From Naganishia liquefaciens (Eukaryota > Basidiomycota > Tremellomycetes > Filobasidiales > Filobasidiaceae), in contig BLZA01000021.1 in NCBI GenBank assembly GCA_013423385.1, positions 310,001 to 374,000 of the forward strand: a stretch of 64,000 bases of DNA, in the 5' to 3' direction. Made by a program: the position numbers and the translations under genes. The notes beneath the pieces are model-generated. The model saw only the letters and a program-made list of their open reading frames with translations. It was not told the DNA's origin and ran no database searches. This document shows, piece after piece, positions 1 to 10,327 of this stretch (positions are counted from its first letter, which is position 1; each line of letters starts with the position of its first letter).

Positions 1-1322
1 TCACGAAGCCACATCTGAGGAGAGAGGTGAGTCGGCAAAGTGGGGCAGCTTCGCGGAAAGGCGTTGTTGCTGATTCGTGAATGCAAGACCGAACACAGGA
101 TGCAACTGATTTGTGACGGGGTCGAAAGCAAACGGAACGTTCTTGAAGCCAGCTTGATGCAGTATCGAGAGGTTTTCATCAAGGCTAAACGAGACTTTGA
201 GATACTTTACAACGTCAGTACCTTTTCATTCTGATGGTATTCTTGCTCAACATTATGGTCATACAGAGCGTTGCACAAAGCCTAGGTGGACGAGGAATTG
301 CTGCCGGAAATGTCGCGCGACGACCACCCCCACCAGGTGGCCATGGACCAAGAGGCGGCAATGGGGACGGCAACGACGACGACCCTCCTGGAGGTGATGA
401 TCGTCCTCCTCCCGCTCCTGCGAAGAGGGGAAAGGCTGCAACTGCGGGCAAAACCTCAGCGGCCAAGAAGGCGATGGCCAAGCCCAAAGTCGAGACAGCG
501 GCCAAGAAGGCTCCTGCTAGAAGGACAAAGAACGCCGCACAAGCTGAAGTCCAACCAGCTCCCAGTCAGTCTAGACTATTCAAGCTCATCTATCAGTGAT
601 TCTGACTTGAATATACCTCAGCTGCAAGCACTTTCGTGCCCTTAGTAACGCCCGGTGGATCGGAAGGGGTTGTCATGTGTGGCTGTGGCGAGCGAGCTGT
701 GACGCGTACCGTAGCCAAGGAGGGCCCTAACAAGGGGAGGCAATTCTGGACCTGCGCAAAGCCGATGGGAGATTCGTCAAAATGCACATTCTTCGTCAGT
801 AGAAAGCTCTCAAGCGGCGGCTCAAAAATGCTGACCTGATGTGTAGGAATGGGATGACGCCCTTGCTGTCAGTACAACGGCACATCGCGCTCATGCTGCA
901 AACGATGTAGGTGACTTTCCCTCTTGGTCATGGTCGCAGCTGAGCCGACATCAAGATCACGAATCTTCCCTCTCAGCGAGCAGGCACGTCACAAGCACCC
1001 GCTGCACCGACAGGTTCCAAGCGGTTCTGTATGTGCAGAATCGAGGCTGTTCGACTAGTAACGCAGAAAGAGGGCGTGAACCAGGGAAAAGCGTTTTACA
1101 AGTGTCCGAAGGCACAAAACGAGCAGTGCTCTTTCTTCGAGGTACGTATGATATGAGAGAGTGAGCTTCCTCAAGCTGAGGGAATTCTGCTTAATCTGGG
1201 CATCGTCTCAGTGGGAAGATCAGCCTGTTGCCTTTCCTCCTCCAAAGAAGAGAGCAGCGACTACCAAGAGGGCTAGAGCTCCGGTCAAGAACAAGACCTC
1301 AATCAGCAACAGAGGCTATTGA
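1..1322 (+). CDS. TOP3: DNA topoisomerase III, C-terminal part (5' end outside window)
   Basis: Type IA topoisomerase that acts with a RecQ helicase to resolve recombination and replication intermediates in the nucleus. Only the C-terminus is present. Exons are about 49-213, 267-564, 622-794, 847-906, 977-1141 and 1212-1322, and all join in phase to a TGA. The first visible exon carries the family's end-of-core segment (an ECKT motif, then QYREVF and KAKRDF). A Gly/Pro/Lys/Ala-rich linker follows, then two GRF zinc fingers: one from about nt 675 to 794 starting CGCGERAV and ending CTFF, one from about nt 1025 to 1141 starting CMCRIEAV and ending CSFFE. Two GRF fingers after a basic tail are typical of eukaryotic Top3. 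The stretch before nt 41-49 is intron. The family call is firm; the exact acceptor of the first exon is not. Confidence 0.85.
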
Positions 1323-1921
1323 GGTAGTCAGGGCAGCTTTTTGAAAGCAGTCCGTGCGAGGGCTACGGTGGCGTCCAGAAGGTCGTGAGTCATGGTTCCG
1401 AATCTGCGCACATGTGTCAGGTCCGAACACCAGAGGTTGACTGCTTCGCAAGAATGTGGACCCCATGCATAGCTCCAGAGGCTGTCTGCGTCATATCGCA
1501 TTCGGTTTGCAGATGACGTCTCGAGGGCGAGAGCAAAATGCGCTTGCCCCGCGTCACGAACTTTTTTGATTTCGATTTCCCGTCTGACGCGACTTCATTC
1601 GACGCTAGACACTTGATCCGTTGTCCCGCTGTGATTCTCTATGACATAAGCTACTTCCGAGGATTGACCCGAGACCACCCAGTGTTTGCATTGTGCCGCC
1701 TTGCAGTTGTAACAGCTGTTGCCACTGTCCCTATTCCCGACGGTGGTGGAGGCACCTCACGGACCGATCACAGGATCGCAGGCTCGCACATCACCTTCAG
1801 TCTTCAGCGTTGTCTCGCTCGCCCTCTCCCTCAGTGTTTTCGTCCTCTGCCAAGCCCTTATGCCTCATCACTGAACCCTGCAGCAAGAGAGCAGGTATTT
1901 GTGTCAACTGGGTCGTACAGA
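1323..1921. other. Intergenic, TOP3 to TOA2
   Basis: About 600 bases between the TOP3 stop and the TOA2 start. It should hold the TOP3 3' end and the TOA2 promoter. I see no conserved reading frame and no clear TATA box. Overlapping open frames here run into TOA2 in other phases and look fortuitous. Confidence 0.5.
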
Positions 1922-2528
1922 ATGTCGTCGCAGGCTGCCTTGGAGCTGTATCGTGGATCCGCGTACGTGTCTTGTCGTGCATCGCCGCGTATGCGCCGCC
2001 GTTTAACTTACATCGTCATGTCCGTCACAGACTGGGACACACCCTCACGGATGCGCTGGACCAGATGATCTCCGAGGGGTCCATTGATCCGCAGCTGGCA
2101 ATGAAGGTCTTGTCGCAGGTATGGCATTTCGCAGACAAGACGGGGGAAGCCAAGCAGGAGTTGATCGAGAGTCCTTTGAGCAGTACGACAAGTACATGTC
2201 GGAAGCCGTGCAGAAGCAAGTCAAGACCAAGACGACGATAAAGGTTGGCTTATCGTGTGATTCCATGCACGGCATGTTGAGCTGATTGTGCGATACCTTG
2301 TCTTGCAGGGTCATTTGAAGGAATACCGATCCGTGGACGATGTATGGAATTTTACGATCAAGGGGGCTGTGATGAAGCTCGAAGGAAGTGCAGACAAGCA
2401 GTGAGATACCCCAAGTCCATGCTCTCTCGTAGCCTGTAGCCTGAGCTCATTTGTCGTCTTTCAGTGCCGAAAATGTGACGGTCGACAAGATCAAGATCGT
2501 CGCATGTAAGAGTGCAACGGCCACCTAG
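1922..2528 (+). CDS. TOA2: TFIIA small (gamma) subunit
   Basis: General transcription factor subunit that pairs with TFIIA alpha/beta and stabilises TBP on the TATA box. Five exons, 1922-1962, 2031-2118, 2172-2243, 2309-2400 and 2465-2528, join in phase to 118 residues, the usual length (about 110-120). Recognisable family segments in order are ELYRGS, LTDALD, IDPQLAMKVL, a VKTKTTIKGHL block, VDDVWNF and KVDKIKIVAC-like VDKIKIVACK. The N-terminal helix bundle and C-terminal beta-barrel parts are both complete. An alternative last donor lies at the ACK codons (GTAAGA) and could give a different short tail; the stop at 2526-2528 is the simpler reading. TIF6 ends 198 bases downstream on the other strand, so the two genes are convergent. 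Confidence 0.9.
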
Positions 2529-2725
2529 AGTCTGCCGTTGTCGTCCGCCCTTTTATCTGTATCTATCGTACTTCCCAACCCCTGATGAAATTGTTGTAGC
2601 AAATACCTTTCGCATATCTCGGATCTCTCCAGGTTTTCAAGTTCGGTGAACGGATGAAACTCGATTTGGGCCGAAAGGGCATGCATAACATCTACAAGAT
2701 AAATGTACAGGCATACAAGCTACGC

Positions 2726-3852
2726 TTAAGCGTAGTTGTCAATCAGACTATCCCTCATTTCGTTGATGACGGCTGATTGTGTCTGTCCTTGCAGCTCTGT
2801 TGTGGGAAAAGATGAGCCACGATCGCAGACAGTGGTAAACCAGCAATGACGCACTAAAGGTAGCTTCAATGACACTGATTTCGGTAGCGGTCGTATCGAT
2901 ACCGGTGAACGCACACCAATCGTTGACAACCAGTCCAGCACCAATCACGTCAGAACCTCGGTTTACCGTACCAGCCTATTTTGGCGACAAGGTGAATCAG
3001 CCTTACTGTCACCGAACGGAGCAAAGAAGCCGACATACCACTAGCGGCACCTGCAGCAACGACGACAACTCGTCCTGTTCCGACCTCGACGTTTTCGGGT
3101 GAACCAGACCTCCCTGATTCGAGAGCGCACAGTACGATCCAACGAGGACGTTTGAGGCAACGGTTTGTCTGAATACTTCGACTTTGAGAGTATCGGCAAT
3201 GATTTCTTCTGTTTCGCGGTCAATGTCCGGGTGGACGAGAGCGACGTAGTCGTTGCCTTTGGGGCAAGCGACATGGTCAGCTCAAAGATGGGAGAGAGCA
3301 AGCAAAAAAGAGGGAGAGACTCACACGCAATAACATTACCAAGGGCACTAAGACGTTCCTCGATACGCTGAATGGCCACCTCATCCGGCAGGGCGTTTCG
3401 CAAATGCTGCAATTCCTGATCTGTCGTTGTTGAGGGAACGAGGAGACCGTGTCGGTTACCTGTGAAGGATGTCAACCCGAGCTACTGTGCCGACATGCCT
3501 GTAAAAGGTAAAGAGACGCACCGGCTGTCAGACGACCGACGATTCGTGTACCGGCAATGGTGGTGTGAATAACGGGGATGACATCTTGCAGTTCCGCCTC
3601 GAAGACCGAGTAAAAGTTGGAGGAAGATGCGAGCGCGGTCAAGCAGTAACTACACGGGTTTCAGATGTTAGGAATCTCTTTGTGAAATGATAAGCTTGTG
3701 GATGTTACCGAGGACGTACGAGTTGGTGAGCTTGGCAAAGACACCGATGTCGGAAGAGTTTTCGAATTGAGCACCTAGAGATGTGCAAATTTGGCAGGTG
3801 AGTGGCGGGTACCAGATACGCGCAGGTAGATGATAGACTCACGGACGGCCAT
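2726..3852 (-). CDS. TIF6: Eukaryotic translation initiation factor 6
   Basis: eIF6 binds the 60S subunit, prevents premature joining to 40S and is needed for 60S maturation in the nucleolus. Seven exons (complement of 2726-2796, 2855-2975, 3039-3256, 3325-3459, 3522-3649, 3720-3774 and 3843-3852) give exactly 245 residues, the length of the human protein. The start MAVRAQFEN is split after 10 nt. Other family landmarks are [78 protein letters not shown] and the terminal [10 protein letters not shown]. All splice sites are GT-AG and all introns are 58-70 nt. It is divergent from the Spo12-like gene (527 bases between the starts). Confidence 0.97.
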
Positions 3853-4379
3853 TTTGATGTGATTTGAAGAGTTACCTGAGAGCTGTGTCTTGTGCCGTGT
3901 TGCTGTCCTTGACAAGAATCCTCTTATATTATACGTCCCAGTCTGAATCCGTCGCCGTCTTGAAGCGAGTATAGAGAGAGAGAGGGTATGGAGGATTGTC
4001 AAAGAAAGCAAAGTGCGATCGGCATAATTTCGTCACCCTGTCACCGCTGCTCGAGCCGGGTCTCGGTTCCGCAGAAACGGCCAGCTACAGCTGAGTCAGC
4101 GGGACCGATGGACACGCCATTTTCATTTCCGCGCAAGAGGGCGGTGACGGGGTAGATGATCAACCAACATCGCCGCCTCGTCCGTGTGTTCAGCACGCTC
4201 CCACCATCCCAGCCGTTGTCTCTTGCTGGCACATCTCTGCATCGCAACTCTGCACTTCTGTCCATCTGCGCATACATATACGCCTCGGCCAACGAGAGAT
4301 CCTCAAAGCAGCCACACACACACACACATACACAAACACGCACATACACAAACGCAACACACTCGAAACCCCAACAGCC
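3853..4379. promoter_or_regulatory. Divergent promoter region, TIF6 / Spo12-like gene
   Basis: The 527 bases between two genes transcribed outward must contain both promoters. The half next to the Spo12-like gene is C/A-rich and pyrimidine-poor with a CA microsatellite. I see no canonical TATA box near either start. Confidence 0.6.
4312..4352 (+). repeat. CA microsatellite
   Basis: A run of CA dinucleotides from about 4313 to 4330 continues imperfectly (CATACACAAACACG type) to about 4352. It lies about 30-65 bases upstream of the Spo12-like start codon, so it is probably in the 5' UTR. Confidence 0.9.
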
Positions 4380-5015
4380 ATGACCCAACAGACACCCGCC
4401 ACGCCAGCTCCCGCTGCCGCTCTTCCCGCACACATGCAAGCAGCATCCATCACACGCACACCAAGTCCCATCCTCTCGCCCATGCATGACCCCAAGCACA
4501 AGGCCGTCGTACAGCCACCTGTCGCACCTCTCGGGGCCGCGAACCGTATGTCCCCTACTGCATTCTGGCGTGGATATGCAAGGCATTCTGGCTGACCCCG
4601 TCGTTTAGCCAACCCGGTCATCCCAGGCCAGTCATCAGATCCATCACAGGACATGGCGTATGCCCACCCCGGTCTCGGACAAAAGGCACTCTTGGCCAAA
4701 AAGTTTGCAAAGGCGAAGTAGGTCCCAGGATCACCTTTTACGTTCCTTTGGCATTGATCCGTCATGGCGCTACCCAGCAAAGCAACAGTCTCCCCAACGG
4801 ACCAGATGCAGTCTCCATGCTCTGCAAAGCTAACCAGCGCAAAGAAGAAGCACTTTACCAAGTACGCAAACCATCCCTTGCTCTTTGGCCAGAAATTGCC
4901 CAGCTCATGCATCACGTGTTCCCCTTCTCGCAGAGGCAAGCCCGCGTCGCTCGGGTCACGCTTCATGGCCGTCGCCGGTCCGGAAACAGAACAGGACAAG
5001 GAGAATGCGTTTTGA
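4380..5015 (+). CDS. Spo12-like cell-cycle protein
   Basis: Small protein of 146 residues from four exons (4380-4545, 4609-4717, 4778-4861, 4934-5015), all GT-AG and in phase. The N-terminus is Pro/Ala-rich and disordered. The only conserved block, residues 97-110, reads SPTDQMQSPCSAKL, followed by the basic stretch AKKKHFTK. This is the Spo12 family signature (in budding yeast, a regulator of nucleolar Cdc14 release and mitotic exit). The paired SP sites inside the block are likely CDK targets, which is inference from the family. The C-terminus ends in KENAF, and KEN is a possible APC/C degron. No other domain is visible. The family call rests on this one short motif. Confidence 0.7.
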
Positions 5016-5443
5016 TGCGCCGTTCCTCTACCGTTTCTTCTGTGCTCCTCTCGTCCGATTCACACCATGTAGTCATTATCCCTTCCCGTCTTTCCAGGCC
5101 CTGATGGCTGGGGCCTCGTCTCTTTCTTGTATGGCTTGCGTGTCACCTGATCTTGTGTGTACCCTGCGGCGTCTGCGATTTGAAGCGGCCGCGGTGGTTG
5201 TGTTGAATAGCTTTTAGTTGTCCTCTCGTCTGATGTGCTCGTGATCCCTGTAATATCGATTCTCCATGTTTCTATACCTTCAACTTCTAAGCCGCAACAC
5301 CGCGTCCCATGGACGTTTCGCACTCTGGTATTGCCTTTCATAATGAGGACCCGGTACATCTTTCTTGACAACTGCTCTCTCTATTTCTACAATGCCGAAT
5401 TCAGGCTTTATCGTTCGCCAATTCTCTCGCTCTGATGACCCAG
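5016..5443. other. Intergenic between convergent genes
   Basis: About 430 bases separate the Spo12-like stop from the RVS167 stop on the other strand. This is 3' UTR/terminator space for both genes. T-rich stretches near 5220-5290 could act in polyadenylation. No coding frame is supported. Confidence 0.5.
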
Positions 5444-7384
5444 CTACGACTGCAGCTGCGTGTAGGATCCAGGGAAGACGCCCGTGACACCATTCAGGCG
5501 CCCAGTCCACCAATCGTCCTGTGTCTCGCTTCGCTCGATAATCTCGATGCGATCGCCTTGCTTGAATCCGAGATCGCCATCAGCCTGTGAGCAAAAAGAC
5601 AAAAGAAAAAAAAAAGGATGACACGGTCAGAACCGGTGAGGACGCGGCATGAAAAAGTTCATACCTGAGGCGCAAAGTCGAACAAGGCGACGCAGATCTC
5701 GGGCTGCGGTGCAGCCGACGCGGCGCGCTTCATCGGGGGCGGAGGCGGCGGAGCCTTCTTGATCGATCCCGACGTGCTCGCAAGCCCGGTTCCCCCAGCG
5801 GTATAAGGCGGCGGAGCAGCAGCGACCGGGGAAGTCGCGTGAGCCGGCGGGGGAAGGTTGTACTTGGCGGCGGTTCCTGCAGAGTAGGACGGCTGTCGAC
5901 CGAGTCCGCCGGCGGAGGAGCCGGAGGCTATGGAGGACTTGCGGTCGAGCGGGGAGCGACCGGCAGTGGAGCCCGAGGCGGTTCGGTGGCCTGACATGAG
6001 TTTGGCTGTTGCCGAAGAATGTCAGCCGTCTGGCTTTCGCACACTGACAATGTAGAGATACGTACCAGTCGAAACGAGTCGCTTGGTGATGGTCAATGCT
6101 TCGATTTGCTCCGCAGCATCACCACGCTGGCTAAAGTAAATGCCCTCGATATCCTTTTGCGAGACATCATACTTTCCGTCCGCAAAGGACTGGATCTTGT
6201 CCTGCATCAAGTAGAGGATGTTGAGCCTTCACCAGAGCGAATCAGCTCTGTGTCAAGGGGAGCATTCAACCGGTACTGACTGCATGTAGTAGAAGCTGTG
6301 GAAGATAGGATCGGCAAACGCGGAAGCCATCTGCAGGAATGCGGGAAGTTCTTGCTTCAAGAGGTTGTTCCAGTGCTCATACTCTCCCGACGCGAGCTCA
6401 AAGTCTTGTTCGACCTGTTGAAAAGTAGATTCAGCCGGCGGACCGAGGAGCCGAGGCCCTGGTACTTGTGCCATACCTTGAACAAGTTTTTCTCGTCACT
6501 GAGCGACTTTTCCTTCTTTTCCCTCAACTTGTTCAGCGAGTTGTTATGTCGGTCATAGTCGATCAACTGTGCACATTCATCAGTCTCCGCTTGGTAAACA
6601 ACTATATCTCCCAGGCTCTCGGCTCACCTTGTGATCTCGTTTCGTAATAGTCTTCCTGATCCGCTTGCAGATATCCTGCAGCTCCAAGCACGGCGTGATC
6701 ACCCGCGAATCGATCAACTCGAGTTCCGGCGCAAGTGTCTCCCGCAGGTCCTCCATCAGCGTCTGATACTGTCCGATATTGTTAACGGTGACTTCTGCCT
6801 GGGGATGTCGCGAGGTCAGGTCGTATTCGCTGCTACCGATGGGGCTGAAGAGGGTCGTGAAGGAGGTGGCGAACGTTGAGCCGGATGTCAGGAGGGCTAG
6901 GAAGTTGCAAGGGGGGGGGGGTGTAAGCGATGCTGCATTGGGATGGGAACAAGGCAAATGAAGAGGAAACATACTCTGGACTGCATCGCGGAATACTTTG
7001 GAGTCCTTCAGAATCTTCTCGGCGCCTCTCTCGATGACCTCGAATTTGCGGTGACTGAATAAATAGGGATGCAATGATTCAGCTGCTTGGCGGAATATGA
7101 AAGGAGAAGGCGAAGGGGACGGGGGAAGAGCGCCCACATACTAGTCGTCGAATTCGGGATCGGTCGTCTCTGAAGTGGGACCAGACCGTCAGTCCAGCTT
7201 GAGCGCATACGCCAATGTGTTCACTCACTCTTTGACATTCCAATCCTCGAGGTGAGTTGATGCGGCGTACTGCAACGTCATTCCGGTCAGCATCAGCTCA
7301 GCATAGCGTATACCCAAGTCCCGAATCGAGCGTCAGAAGGCGGGAGACGACGTACCGCGCAAAGGCCTTGGTGATTCCCTTCAT
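5444..7384 (-). CDS. RVS167: BAR-SH3 membrane-remodelling protein (Rvs167/Hob1 type)
   Basis: Amphiphysin-like protein that binds and tubulates membrane at endocytic sites and links it to actin. Ten exons (complement of 5444-5584, 5665-6005, 6066-6226, 6281-6414, 6477-6566, 6628-6896, 6975-7054, 7142-7169, 7229-7269, 7356-7384) join to 437 residues. Residues 1 to about 275 form the BAR domain: MKGITKAFARTPHQLTSRIG, DPEFDDY, FEVIERGAEKILKDSK, LIDYDRHNNSLNKLR, then the third helix ending near QRGDAAEQIEAL. A Ser/Pro/Gly-rich linker (about 282-380) contains two polyproline runs. The SH3 domain occupies about 384-437 with ALFDF, the DDWW pair and GVFPGSYTQL. Length and domain order match Rvs167/Hob1. 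The start is shared with a 275-base divergent promoter next to the site-2 protease. Confidence 0.95.
6911..6921 (+). repeat. Poly-G run in an RVS167 intron
   Basis: Eleven consecutive G on the + strand (C on the RVS167 sense strand), inside the intron between its fourth and fifth exons and close to the acceptor, so it forms a very C-rich polypyrimidine tract. Confidence 0.85.
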
Positions 7385-7659
7385 TGTGAGAGTGAGATTC
7401 GATCGTTGGGATAGGGGAGGAGAGCCGCAAGACAAAGGGAAGAAGTGCAAATCCACATGTGCAACTTGAGCTCGTTGCTGGCTGCAATGCCCGGCCGCTG
7501 TCCGCGTCACCCGCTGCGGGCGGGCATGAATCATCTTGGCGCACGTGACCGACCACCGCGAGGGGGATATCGAGTTCGCGCGTTTCATAATGGTATGGGT
7601 CGAAAAGAACCTGGTCTGGAAGCCCTTGTAGGCATCGCAACAACCATGCATACACGCCC

Positions 7660-9948
7660 ATGCACATCCCATTGATACCGTTCATCGGCATATTGGTCCT
7701 CTTCGCTCTAGCCATCCGTCGCTTCAACACACGCCGATCCCGAGGTAAGCCTATCCGCGAATAGTCTCCAATCGTCTGCTTACAGTCTTCGTGTAATTCC
7801 AGGAAGATCTCGAAAGGCTTCATCGTGGACGTATTCGTTCAAGCTTCTACCGGTTCCGGAATGGAGCATCCAGACGGACGATGCGGACTTGATCGCGTGG
7901 ATATCGAATAACCTCGTAGCCAACCAAGCATCCGCAAACCGCTCGCTTCCACTAACACGACCCGGATCCCGTTCCGCTGAGGGCAAAAGCAGAACCGCTG
8001 CTACAGGAAACCAGTTGCGGAAAATATCCTACGACTACGTCTCTCCGGCTCTTGCGCTGGTCGGAAGCGTGCTTGCCGTGGGATTGCTGCTATACCAAGC
8101 GGGATGGACACTGAGCGCGATTGCCGCAAGGGGGCAGGCGCTCAATGGGGACACTCGTGTTGCTGCGGAAACAAGGATGTCCTCGAAAAGGAGTCTGAGG
8201 ATTGTGGAAGTAGAGGCAACGACCGGTGAAGCTGGCTTCCCGGCCCAAGAGTCTGGGCTTCTCGCCGATCAAGGCTCCGTTCTCCAACCCCTGGTAAGTC
8301 CGTTAGGTTGTTCTTGCAGTACGATCAAATCCTACAAGGAGCGACTCTCTTATCCGCTCGTTCCTCTCATCCTTGTCGTCGAGCAGATTCCAGGAATCAC
8401 CATTCCCCTATCGCACACCGTTCCCCTTCTCCTCGCCCTCTTCGCCTCGCAAGTCATTCACGAGTTAGGCCACCTCGTCGTCGCCGCATTGTAAGCTTCA
8501 TCAAGGGCTGGCCTCCACATGGGTTGAAGACCTGCTTCGTGCTACACAGGCACGATATTTCCACGTCAAGGCTCGTAGCGGGAATGTACATGATTTTCCC
8601 CTTTGCGGCGGTCGTCCTCCCGACGACGATCTCTGACGCGCAACCGTACGTTTTGCGCCTTCCGCGCCTCTCATCATTCAACACGTCTCATCCTTTATTG
8701 TCTCCTTCCCCTTTGCAGGAAAACGCTCTTAAGAGTCGCAGCGGCCGGACCGTTCCACAACGCGTTGACCTGGCTTGTGATCCTGGCGTTACCGCTACTT
8801 CGACTCGGTAGCCTGTTCTACGCCGATGTGAGCGGGCAAGGCGTTTATGTGGTTCACGTACACAAGGTGAGCGGTGACGTTCGAAGAAGATGTCCTGCCC
8901 CGCAGCAAAGCTGATGAATCGCCTTACCGACAGCAATCACCGCTAAAGGGTCACTTGCCGGAGCACTCCGTGATCGTGCAACTCGATAATGTTCCTCTCG
9001 CCAAGGCGCAACACGTCGGCTCCATACCCGACGAGGGCGTAGTCGGGGATATCTGGACGGCATACCTTTTTCCAGATGGTAATTCGGGAGCTGAGCTGGA
9101 AAGGTGGAATCAGGGCCGAGGATGGTGCGTGAACAAGTCTATCGCTCGAGGTGCGCATCTCCCTTCGGACGGTTCGGATCTTTCTCTGATTGTTCAGTCA
9201 CGAAACGTAGATTCTCCGTCTCCTCCGTGTCCTCCATCGACCGGAATCCGATTCGAGCCCGTTCCTCGAACACTCGGGATTGCCAACTCTTCCCACCCCG
9301 TGGCACGGCATCATTGTTTCGCAGCTTATCCGCTCCTGGCTGAGCCGACTGTCGACTGTTCGACTGAATGCAAGGGGGATGCGACATTGCCGCGATCGTG
9401 CATACGGCCAATTGATGCCGAGAGCATTCTCAGAATCCATATCGTGTCACCCGAGCCACGGGATGGCTCGCAGAAACGGATCGTGCTCTTCACCGGCGAG
9501 AGGGCGGCTGTGTATCGTGACGTCACGGTCAGCGCTCTCCGGCCGCGTGGTGGTATGGCTGGCCGCGTAATAATGCACTCGGTGGAGCTAGTGCTGCTGT
9601 CAGTTTCATCTTTTGTCGGCAGTCCTTCTGCATGCTGACGAGACATGTTCGCCTTGCAGGTATATTGCAACCCTGTCGCTTGCACTTGCGACATTGAATT
9701 TACTTCCTTTACCTCGCCTTGACGGCACCCACATTCTCTCCGCGACACTCGGCCTATTGATAGTTGCTTCGTCCAACGCGGGAGAAGGCTTGGACGTTGA
9801 AGATGAGGGCGAGACTGGCATGGGGAGTTCGGTGACGCGGCGGACAGAAGCACGTCGGCGTTGGTGGCATCGTGTCGTGAGCGGCACTGCGATGTTTCTT
9901 ACAGCAGTCTGCGTTGGAGGTGGAGCTATTTTGCAGGCATTGTCTTGA
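7660..9948 (+). CDS. Site-2 protease (M50 metalloprotease, SREBP-processing type)
   Basis: Intramembrane zinc protease that releases membrane-bound transcription factors such as SREBP/Sre1. In tremellomycetes this pathway serves sterol and low-oxygen responses (family knowledge). Eight exons (7660-7744, 7803-8293, 8387-8490, 8550-8645, 8719-8866, 8934-9150, 9211-9598, 9660-9948) give 605 residues. The zinc motif HELGH is at about 217-221 within a hydrophobic segment. The second catalytic motif, NLLPLPRLDG, places the Asp near 531. Between them lies a long PDZ-like luminal part with Cys/His residues and a VLFTGERAAV strand, as in animal S2P. There are several membrane spans, the first starting at the N-terminus. 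The acceptor at 9211 was chosen because it restores the frame of the HHC-containing part; a second AG at 9197 breaks it. The most uncertain points are that intron and the start codon. Confidence 0.9.
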
Positions 9949-10327
9949 ATTCCATAGAAATCGATGAATGGCGTCAATAACATCTACGCAGAGAGCCATA
10001 TCAACATGGCTGTAGGCCCTCAGCTTGCAAGGCACGCAGGCAGACGATATAGACCATTGCTCTTTGGTCACTCGTATACTTCAGGCGGTGTCAGTCGCGC
10101 CCGAGCGAATACAAGCCCCGCTGTCGGCTAGCGGGCTAATAAGCCACGCGACACGATCAGCTGAAGTTCCAACCTGAACAGCCTCAAATATATTGTTCTT
10201 TCACACCGCTTTCAGTTGCAAAGGGGCACGTTTGCTCTCACTCTAAGCGTTGTCAGTCGTAGGGAGTGCTGCAGCGTGGGGACCGACACTTTCCGAGATA
10301 TCCCCGCGGGAAAACGCTGTCGACAAG
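9949..10327. other. Intergenic, S2P to GT31 gene
   Basis: About 380 bases between two genes on the same strand. TTCTTTCACACCGCTTTC near 10195-10215 is a pyrimidine-rich patch upstream of the next start. I see no other structure. Confidence 0.45.

Noticed and set aside
1538-2241. Long plus-strand frames of 176 and 182 codons overlapping TOA2
   Set aside because: They read the TOA2 exons and introns without splicing; only the spliced version matches the TFIIA gamma family.
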